Program-made: the position numbers and the translations under genes
Shown here: positions 31,269-37,317 of the stretch, piece after piece
Position numbering within the stretch: the stretch's first letter is position 1
How the letters are laid out: the number at the start of each line of letters is the position of its first letter
The notes under the pieces: model-generated
Databases searched by the model: none
Seen by the model: the letters and a program-made list of their open reading frames with translations, nothing else
Told to the model about the DNA's origin: nothing
Assembly (NCBI GenBank): GCA_003818285.1
Contig: RPRB01000025.1
Span: 1-37,317 of the forward strand
Direction: 5' to 3'
Length of the DNA: 37,317 nucleotides
Origin: Myxococcaceae bacterium
Lineage (GTDB): Bacteria; Myxococcota; Myxococcia; Myxococcales; Myxococcaceae

Positions 31269-34102
31269 CGTGGCTCCGTTCCGGTGGCACCGGCCTCCGT
31301 CCCGGGCGCGCCGAGCGCAGCGGCGCGATCGTCCGGCACGTCGCCACCGCCCACCTCCGCCTGACGGCGGAGCGGGATGACGAACGAGAAGGTGGCTCCT
31401 CTCCCGGGCTCGCTCTCAACCCACAGGCGCCCCCCGAAGTGCTGGATGATCTCGCGGCTGATCGGGAGCCCCAGGCCGGTTCCCCTCGGCTTGGTGGTGA
31501 GGGTGTCGCCCCCCTGGCGAAACTTCTCGAAGATGAGCTCCTGGTCCTTCGCCGCGATCCCCATCCCGTTGTCGCGCACGTCGACGCGGACCACCCCCGG
31601 CTCCGCGCGCAGCGAGATGGAGACCCGGCCGCCCGGGTCGGCGCAGAACTTGGCAGCGTTCGAGAGGAGGTTGATCACCACCTGCACGAGGCGGTCCCGA
31701 TCGGCGAGGATCGGTGGGACCTCCTCCGGCACGTCGACCTCCAGCGTGGCCGCCTTCTCGGCGAAGAGCTGGCTCGTCGCCGCCACGGCGTGCTCGACCA
31801 CCTCGCGCGGGCTCACCACCGCGATCCGCCAATCGACCCGGCCGGCCTCGATCTTCGAGAGGTCGAGTACCTGGTTGATCAGGCGGGTGAGCCGCTCCGC
31901 CTCCTGGATGACGACGGACAGGTACTTGGTGCGGGTGGCGGCATCGAGCTGGGGATGGTCGTGGAGAATCTCGGAGAACGAGCGGATGGAGGTGAGCGGG
32001 GTGCGGAGCTCGTGCGAGACGTGGGAGACGAAGTCGTCCTTCATCCGGTCCAGCTCCTTCAGCTGCTCGTTCGCGCTGCTGAGATCCGCGTACGCGCTCG
32101 TGAGCTCCCGCGACGTCTTCTCCAGCTCCCGGCTGTACTTCATGATCTGCGAGGCCTCGTCGAGGATGGACATCACCTCGTCCATGGTGAGCGGGGCCTC
32201 CTTCACGACCGACGCCACCATCGCGTGGGCCGACGCTCCGCCGATGGCGCCGGCCAGCTTCGTCTCGGCGAACTGGATGAGGTTCGCGTCGGCCTCGACC
32301 TCCCACGCCGACCGCAGGCGACGATCGCGCGCGTAGCCCTCCAGCACGTCGTCGGCCTTGTCTGCCCCGAGGAAGCGCGAGAGAAGCGCGCGCAGCTCCT
32401 GGACCGACACGCCACCCCGCCAGAAGAGCGATCCGGTGCCGGCGGCGGAGTGCTTGAACACGTCCACGAAAAGCGTCGCCTGGCTGTGCTCGACCGCGCT
32501 CTGGGTGGTCGAGAGCGAGAACGCGACGTAGGCGCCCACGTTGGCGAGCATGGACCAGATCATCCCGTGGGTGATCTGGTCGAGGCCGGTGAGCCCGAAG
32601 AGCTGCAGGGGCCTCAGGGCCTCGATCCCGAACGGCCCCGCCTCGACGATGGACATGGGCACCCAGCCCGACTTCGCGAACGCCGGGACGAGGAGGGTGT
32701 AGAGCCAGACCAGGAATCCGGCGGAGAGGCCGGCGAGGGCGCCGGCGCGCGTACCGCCCTTCCAGAAGAGCCCACCCAGGCAGGCGGGGGCGAACTGCGC
32801 CACCGCGGCGAAGGAGATGAGGCCGATCGACACCAGCGCGTAGGCCTCCCCCGCGATCCGGAAGTAGAGGTAGCCGAGGAGCAGCATCACCAGGATCGCT
32901 CCGCGCCGGATGCCCAGCAGGAGTCCGGTGAGATTCTTCCGCTCGTTCAGCCGCAGCGCGGGCCAGCGGAGCAGCAGGGGCATGGCGAGGTCGTTGCAGA
33001 CCATGGTGGAGAGCGCGATCGTCTCGACGATCACCATTCCGGTCGCCGCGGAGAGCCCTCCGATGAAGACCAGCAGCCCGAGCCCGTTCTGGCCCCTGGA
33101 AAGCGGCAGGGTGAGCACGTACGTGTCCGGATCGACCGGGGTGCCGGCGAAGTGGACCATCCCGCCGAAGGCAATCGCCGGCACGAAGAGGTTGATGACC
33201 AGCATGTAGAGCGGGAACAGCCAGATCGCGGTCTTCACGTGGTTGACGTCGACGTTCTCGACCACCGCGACCTGGCACTGACGGGGCAGGAACATGATCG
33301 CCAGCATGGCGAAGAAGGTCGCGGAGTAGAGCGAGGCCAGGACGCCCGTTTGCCCATCGCCCGTTCCCCCGATGACGAAGAGGGCCTGGACCCCGGGCAG
33401 CTCGCGGGCGCGGGTGAAGACGTCCCGGAACCCGTCGAACATCCCCCAGGTCACGAACCCGCCCACCGCCAGGAAGGCGACGAGCTTCACCAGCGACTCG
33501 AAGGCGATCGCCGCGACCATCCCCTCGTGCCGCTCCGAGGCGTCGAGGTGGCGGGTCCCGAACATGATGGTGAAGGCGGCGAGGATGAGCGCCGCGTACA
33601 GCGCGGTGTCGCTGAGGAACGGCCCGCCGTGGCCCGCGCCGACGACCTCCACGTCGTGCGAGTGGACGATGGTGAAGGCGGTGGAGATCGCCTTCAGCTG
33701 CAGCGAGATGTAGGGCAGGATCCCGATCACCGCGATGACGGTGACGAGCCCCGCGACGAGGGCGCTCTTGCCGTACCGGGAGGCGATGAAGTCTGCCAGC
33801 GACGTGATCCGGTGGACCTTGCTGATGAGGATGATCTTCCGCAGCAGGATCCACCACAGGAGGCACATGATCGTCGGGCCGATGTAGATGGGCAGGAACC
33901 CGATGCCGGTGGAGACGGCGCGCCCGACCGAGCCGTAGAAAGTCCACGCGGTCGCGTAGACCGCGAGCGACAGTGAGTAGATGTACGGGTTCGCGATGAG
34001 ACTCCGCCCGCGGTCGGCGCGCCGGTCGGCGTAGTAGGCGATCGCGAAGAGGAGCCCCAGGTAGGCGCAGGCGACGGAGATGACGACCCAGTCCCGGAGC
34101 AC
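31265..34102 (-). CDS. Sodium:solute symporter-histidine kinase (CrbS/MxtR/CbrA type)
   Basis: The protein is 945 residues from GTG 34102, with GAGG overlapping the stop of the small gene before it. Residues 1 to about 530 are an SLC5-type transporter domain (ISVACAYLGLLFAIAYYADRRA, TAWTFYGSVGRA, SLADFIASRYGKS). A STAC-like linker (about 555-640) follows, then a coiled coil and a kinase core. His697 lies in HVSHELRTPLTSI, the N box is NLLSNAAKF, then DNGMGIAAKD and GTGLGLPISREII. There is no receiver at the C-terminus. Related CrbS and MxtR control acetate use, and CbrA controls histidine uptake; the substrate here is probably a small carboxylate, by context. The last 35 residues are a disordered Ala/Gly/Glu tail. 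Confidence 0.94.
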   Translation of the reverse strand: MLRDWVVISVACAYLGLLFAIAYYADRRADRGRSLIANPYIYSLSLAVYATAWTFYGSVGRAVSTGIGFLPIYIGPTIMCLLWWILLRKIILISKVHRITSLADFIASRYGKSALVAGLVTVIAVIGILPYISLQLKAISTAFTIVHSHDVEVVGAGHGGPFLSDTALYAALILAAFTIMFGTRHLDASERHEGMVAAIAFESLVKLVAFLAVGGFVTWGMFDGFRDVFTRARELPGVQALFVIGGTGDGQTGVLASLYSATFFAMLAIMFLPRQCQVAVVENVDVNHVKTAIWLFPLYMLVINLFVPAIAFGGMVHFAGTPVDPDTYVLTLPLSRGQNGLGLLVFIGGLSAATGMVIVETIALSTMVCNDLAMPLLLRWPALRLNERKNLTGLLLGIRRGAILVMLLLGYLYFRIAGEAYALVSIGLISFAAVAQFAPACLGGLFWKGGTRAGALAGLSAGFLVWLYTLLVPAFAKSGWVPMSIVEAGPFGIEALRPLQLFGLTGLDQITHGMIWSMLANVGAYVAFSLSTTQSAVEHSQATLFVDVFKHSAAGTGSLFWRGGVSVQELRALLSRFLGADKADDVLEGYARDRRLRSAWEVEADANLIQFAETKLAGAIGGASAHAMVASVVKEAPLTMDEVMSILDEASQIMKYSRELEKTSRELTSAYADLSSANEQLKELDRMKDDFVSHVSHELRTPLTSIRSFSEILHDHPQLDAATRTKYLSVVIQEAERLTRLINQVLDLSKIEAGRVDWRIAVVSPREVVEHAVAATSQLFAEKAATLEVDVPEEVPPILADRDRLVQVVINLLSNAAKFCADPGGRVSISLRAEPGVVRVDVRDNGMGIAAKDQELIFEKFRQGGDTLTTKPRGTGLGLPISREIIQHFGGRLWVESEPGRGATFSFVIPLRRQAEVGGGDVPDDRAAALGAPGTEAGATGTEPR

Positions 34103-34111
34103 GTGTGCGCC

Positions 34112-34369
34112 TCAGCGTGGCGGCGGCGGCCGTCGCGCCCCTCCTTGCCCGCCGCGGAGGGTTCCGTCGTCGGCTCCGCTCACCTGGAGGATCAGGGCGG
34201 CTCCCGAGATCACCACCGCCCAGGCGACGAAGAGGTACAGGTAGAGCTTCGGAATCCCCAGGACCAGCGTGGGGGCGTTGAACATCTGGAGGAGCGGGTA
34301 GTTGAAGAGGAGCAGACCGAACAAGGCCAGGGCGACCAGGCGTTCGTTCCTGACATGGGTCCGCTTCAA
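34112..34369 (-). CDS. Small two-helix membrane protein upstream of symporter-kinase
   Basis: The protein is 85 residues if translation starts at TTG 34369, which has GGGAG at suitable spacing. Two hydrophobic helices (LVALALFGLLLF and LYLYLFVAWAVVISGAALILQV) are joined by NYPLLQMFNAPTLVLGIPK, followed by a cytosolic tail of Gly, Arg and Pro. The family is not firmly recognised. The stop is nine bases before the kinase start, so it is a likely accessory subunit of the symporter-kinase. An in-frame GTG further upstream is an alternative start. A tiny leader ORF ends on its TTG. Confidence 0.75.
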   Translation of the reverse strand: MKRTHVRNERLVALALFGLLLFNYPLLQMFNAPTLVLGIPKLYLYLFVAWAVVISGAALILQVSGADDGTLRGGQGGARRPPPPR

Positions 34370-34398
34370 GTGGCCGCTCCCGCCATCGCGTGGCGCAT
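34366..34398 (-). other. Possible 10-codon leader ORF coupled to the small membrane gene
   Basis: ATG 34398 is preceded by a very strong Shine-Dalgarno (GGGAGGGG, six bases upstream) and encodes MRHAMAGAAT. Its TGA (34368-34366) overlaps the TTG start of the membrane protein (34369-34367). The arrangement suggests translational coupling. No further gene is seen between 34399 and 34596. Confidence 0.4.
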
Positions 34399-34596
34399 CG
34401 TAATCCCCTCCCACATCCTCGCGTCCACTCGCCCGAAAGACCGCGGGCGGAGGGTTCCATCGCCCGGCGCGGCGGGTGCAGGCGCATCTCCTCGGAGTGC
34501 ACCTGCTCGAAGACGACCTCGGCGACGAGGACCGAGCCGAAGCGCTGGACGAAGGCGACGGCGCCGGTGAGCGGCCGGGCAACCCCCAGCCGCCGT

Positions 34597-34884
34597 TCAG
34601 CGCGGAGCCGGCGCCCCAAACTTGACGTCGAGCACCACCGTCACCACCCACACTCCCACCGCCAGGGCAAACGCCACCCACCGCACCTTCCGCTCCGACG
34701 CGCCGGAGCCGGCGAGTGCTCGGGCGGGCCGGAGAAGCGGCGAGGCGACCAGGGCGAAGAAGCCCAGCAGCTTGTTCTCGGGGTTCTTGGTCAGCCCCGT
34801 CGCCGCGATGTAGAGGCCCACGTAGCAGACGGCGATGAAGGTCACCGTGCGGAGGATCAACAGCACGCCGGGCAGCAGTTCCAT
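34597..34884 (-). CDS. Small membrane protein of unknown function
   Basis: The protein is 95 residues from ATG 34884, with GGAGGG about nine bases upstream. Three hydrophobic segments are seen: LLPGVLLILRTVTFIAVCYVG, LLGFFALVASPLLRPARAL and WVAFALAVGVWVVTVVLDV. A faint resemblance to YggT-type proteins (the SPLLRP element) is noted but not relied on. It sits between the symporter and the kinase genes on the same strand, 110 bases after the symporter stop. Confidence 0.75.
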   Translation of the reverse strand: MELLPGVLLILRTVTFIAVCYVGLYIAATGLTKNPENKLLGFFALVASPLLRPARALAGSGASERKVRWVAFALAVGVWVVTVVLDVKFGAPAPR

Positions 34885-34994
34885 CGGCGAATCCCTCCGG
34901 CAGACGGCCGAGGCCCCGGGGCGGGCCGGGGGCCTCCGGACGTCGACCAGGGTGCCACCGGGGAGTGCCCGGAGGCACCTCTGGCCTTTGCCGG

Positions 34995-36917
34995 TTAGTG
35001 GGCGAATTCCGCCGAGGAGACGGTCGCCTTCGGGTAGCGGACGCTGCTGACGAGCTCCTGGACCCGCTCGGGAGGCGGAGCGGTCAGGAGTGAGACGACG
35101 TAGATGGTGACGAAGCCGAGCGGGATCCCGAAGACCCCCGAGGCCACGGTGGCCGTGCCCCACCAGGTCATTCCGTAGAAGCGCGAGCCGACCATGTACA
35201 GGAGCGTGGTTGCCAGGCCGATGACCATGCCGGCCACGGCCCCTGGGCGATTCGCCCGCTTCCACCAGATGCCCATCACCAGCGCCGGGAAGAAGCTCGC
35301 CGCGGCGAGACTGAAGGCCCAGGCCACCAGCTCGACGATGATCGCCAGCCGGAAGGTGGCGACGCTCGCCGCGATCAGCGCGGTGACGATGAGGAAGATT
35401 TTGGTGATGGTGAGCCGACGGATCAGCGGCGCCTTCGGGTCGATGATCTTGTAGTAGAGGTCGTGGGAGATGGCGTTGGCGATGGTCAGGAGCAGCCCGT
35501 CGGCGGTGGAGAGCGCCGCGGCGAGGCCGCCGGCCATCACCAGCCCGGTGATCACGAAGGGCAGGCCGGCGATCTCCGGCATCGCCAGCACCACGAAATC
35601 GGAGCTCTTGATCACGAAGTCCGCGAGCTGCACCACCCCGTCCCCGAGCTTGTCCACCACGTCGAAGAGGCCGGCGGGTTTCCACAGCGTCACCCACCGC
35701 GGAAGGTCGGCGATGTGCGTTCCGACCAGCCGGGTGTAGACCACGAACCGGGCGAAGGCGGCGTAGGCCGGGGCCGTGAAGTACAGGAGGAAGATGAAGA
35801 ACAGGCCCCAGGCGACGGATCTTCGCGCTTCCTTGACCGAGGGGGTCGTGTAGTAGCGGGTCAGGATGTGGGGCAATCCGGCCGTGCCCACCATCAAGCA
35901 GAAGGTGAGCGCGAGGAAGTTCCACATCCCGATCCCCTTGGGCACCAGCAGGTAGTTGGCGACCGTCGCCCCGGGCGCTGCGGGGGGCTTGGCCTGCGCT
36001 GCCGCCGTCTTCTGCTGGGCGCTCAGCTTCTCCCGCTCGGCGTCCGACAGCGCCGGGTCTTTCAGCTTCGCCGCGGCCGCGTCGGCCTCCTGTTTCCACA
36101 GTGCTCGCGTGGCCGCCTCCTTCGGATCGTTGGTCACCTGGATCGCCGCCGCGCTGTTACGCTGCAGCAGCTGGCCGTAGACGAACTGGGGGAAGGGGAA
36201 GGTGAACAGCTGCCAGCTCAGCACCACCACCGGGACCAGGTAGCTGATGATCAGGATGATGTACTGCGCCACCTGGGTCCAGGTGACGGAGCGCATGCCC
36301 CCGAGGACCGAGCAGAAGAGCACGCCCACCAGTCCCACGAAGACCCCGACGTTGAAGTTCAGGCCCAGGAAGCGGCTGACGATCAGACCCACGCCGGTCA
36401 CCTGGGCGATGAGATAGGTGAAGGAGCAGAGAACGGCGGCGAGCACACCCACCAGCCGCGGCGCGGTCCCGCCGTAGCGGCCCCCCAGGAAGTCAGGGAT
36501 GGTGTAGGCCCCGAACTGCCTGAGGTAAGGACCAAGGAACACCGCCAGGAGCACGTACCCGCCGGTCCAGCCCATCACGTACGCCAGCCCGCTGAACCCC
36601 TGGACCGACAGCGCCCCGGCCATCGAGATGAAGGACGCCGCCGACATCCAGTCGGACCCGGTGGCCATGCCGTTGTAGAGCGCAGGCACACCCCGGCCGG
36701 CCACGTAGTACTGGTCCGAGTCCGAGGTACGGGTGATGACCCCGATGACGATGTAGATGCCGAGGCTCAGGGCCATGAACAGCCAGCCGATCCATCGGTT
36801 GGGAAGGCCGAGGAACTGCTCGGCGAGCCCGATGAGGACCGTGACGCCGAGGAAGGCGACGGTGTAGAGGCCGAAGATCTTGCCCAGGCTCCACCGGAAC
36901 GGTTGCTGGGTAGCCAT
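34995..36917 (-). CDS. Sodium:solute symporter, VC_2705 subfamily (acetate/carboxylate type)
   Basis: The protein is 640 residues from ATG 36917, which overlaps the stop of the DUF4212 gene (TGATG). It is an SLC5-family carrier with about 13 helices: DQYYVAGRGVPALYNGMATG, SDWMSAASFISMAGAL, GAYTIPDFLGGRYGG, GTAGLPHILTRYYT and AALSTADGLLLTIANAISHD are hallmarks. A Lys/Ala-rich hydrophilic insertion at about residues 230-300 (KEAATRALWKQEADAAAAKL and following) separates central helices and is typical of the VC_2705 subgroup, which always pairs with a DUF4212 subunit. The relatives near CrbS are linked to acetate uptake. The substrate here is inferred only. Confidence 0.93.
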   Translation of the reverse strand: MATQQPFRWSLGKIFGLYTVAFLGVTVLIGLAEQFLGLPNRWIGWLFMALSLGIYIVIGVITRTSDSDQYYVAGRGVPALYNGMATGSDWMSAASFISMAGALSVQGFSGLAYVMGWTGGYVLLAVFLGPYLRQFGAYTIPDFLGGRYGGTAPRLVGVLAAVLCSFTYLIAQVTGVGLIVSRFLGLNFNVGVFVGLVGVLFCSVLGGMRSVTWTQVAQYIILIISYLVPVVVLSWQLFTFPFPQFVYGQLLQRNSAAAIQVTNDPKEAATRALWKQEADAAAAKLKDPALSDAEREKLSAQQKTAAAQAKPPAAPGATVANYLLVPKGIGMWNFLALTFCLMVGTAGLPHILTRYYTTPSVKEARRSVAWGLFFIFLLYFTAPAYAAFARFVVYTRLVGTHIADLPRWVTLWKPAGLFDVVDKLGDGVVQLADFVIKSSDFVVLAMPEIAGLPFVITGLVMAGGLAAALSTADGLLLTIANAISHDLYYKIIDPKAPLIRRLTITKIFLIVTALIAASVATFRLAIIVELVAWAFSLAAASFFPALVMGIWWKRANRPGAVAGMVIGLATTLLYMVGSRFYGMTWWGTATVASGVFGIPLGFVTIYVVSLLTAPPPERVQELVSSVRYPKATVSSAEFAH

Positions 36918-37189
36918 CACGCAGCCCCTTCATCGAGCCCGAACTCGTGGTCCTTCTTGTTCATCAGTCGCGCGTACACCGCGATCTCGATGACGAAGAC
37001 CGCCAGGGAGCCCTGGGCCGCCACGTAGTAGCCGAGCGGGAACCCGAGGACGGTGACCCTGTTGAGCTCGCCTGCGAGCAGCCCACCCAGGACGTACCCG
37101 AAGAGGGCCCAGATCACGAGCAGGATGACCGTGAGGCGGATGTTGTATCGCCAGTATTCGTTCTTCTGTGTTTCGGTGAGCTCGGCCAT
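36917..37189 (-). CDS. DUF4212 symporter small subunit
   Basis: The protein is 90 residues from ATG 37189; the frame to 37237 has no better start. It has two membrane helices (LTVILLVIWALFGYVLGGLLAG and YYVAAQGSLAVFVIEIAVYAR) with EYWRYNIRLT before the first and MNKKDHEFGLDE at the end. This matches the DUF4212 family, the small subunit of VC_2705-type symporters (analogous to the DUF485 partner of ActP). The stop overlaps the symporter ATG, so the two are coupled. It is the first gene of the operon. Its promoter should lie in 37190-37317, where nothing definite was read. Confidence 0.92.
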   Translation of the reverse strand: MAELTETQKNEYWRYNIRLTVILLVIWALFGYVLGGLLAGELNRVTVLGFPLGYYVAAQGSLAVFVIEIAVYARLMNKKDHEFGLDEGAA

Positions 37190-37317
37190 GGGGTCCGGTC
37201 TCCGGGGGCGAAACGGGGGTTGGCTCCGCGCACCCACACGGCAAGACGCGTACCCATCGACTGCACCGGCGAACTCATGGACGCGACTGGGATTGCGTAT
37301 GCCGGGGTGCTACGAAA

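Noticed and set aside
31439-33976. 845-residue plus-strand open frame opposite the symporter-kinase
   Set aside because: Antisense shadow rich in Glu, Asp and Arg repeats; the other strand encodes a complete transporter-kinase.
36121-36180. Extra GTTAC half-site near the symporter
   Set aside because: GTTACG lies inside coding sequence of the symporter, lacks the partner half-site and is not near a start.

Overview
The window is GC-rich, densely coded DNA with strong GC bias at third codon positions and many two-component proteins. It looks like chromosome from a myxobacterium close to Anaeromyxobacter. The best clue is a globin-coupled histidine kinase (4353-5501). Its candidate heme, distal and phospho-acceptor residues (His97, Tyr43, His181) sit at a constant offset of two from those I recall for AfGcHK of Anaeromyxobacter sp. 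Fw109-5 (His99, Tyr45, His183). No phage, insertion sequence, CRISPR array or rRNA was seen. One tRNA gene, tRNA-Lys(CUU), is present with its own promoter and terminator.

Left part (1-8.2 kb): a TPR/metallopeptidase gene cut by the window edge, a short-chain dehydrogenase, a universal stress protein and a small DksA/TraR-type zinc-finger protein. Next comes a translationally coupled minus-strand operon of oxygen-sensor kinase, tandem-receiver regulator and receiver-kinase. A sigma54 activator of the NtrC type diverges from it, followed by an Hsp20 chaperone and a STAS-like protein. Together this resembles an oxygen and stress signalling block.

Middle (8.2-19.1 kb): mixed housekeeping and envelope genes. 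These are two lipoproteins of unknown role, a PLP-dependent group II decarboxylase, a SYLF-domain protein preceded by a broken copy of its own 3' end, a GT39 membrane glycosyltransferase, a mercuric-reductase-like flavoprotein, a REC-PAS-kinase-REC hybrid, a transglutaminase-like/TPR lipoprotein and tRNA-Lys.

Catabolic/transport part (19.1-25.7 kb): an outer-membrane porin, a secreted alpha/beta-hydrolase, an MHS-type MFS symporter with a large periplasmic insertion, and a CitMHS/NhaD-like ion transporter. The porin and symporter genes, about 4.6 kb apart and facing each other, carry the same three-part operator (GTTACC-N3-GGTAAC-N5/6-GTTACC), in the same orientation relative to each gene. 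This suggests one regulon for uptake, hydrolysis and import of an ester or oligomer.

Right part (25.7-37.2 kb): a signalling and transport module of the VC_2705/CrbS type. On the minus strand, in order of transcription, lie a DUF4212 small subunit, a sodium:solute symporter, two small membrane proteins, a symporter-histidine kinase, a single-domain receiver and a membrane sensor pseudo-kinase fused to a DnaQ-type exonuclease. Converging on it are two tandem, nearly identical CBS-DUF294 nucleotidyltransferase genes. The receiver lacks the DNA-binding domain of CrbR/ErdR. The output may therefore run through the nucleotidyltransferase/exonuclease pair, and this is the most interesting system in the window.
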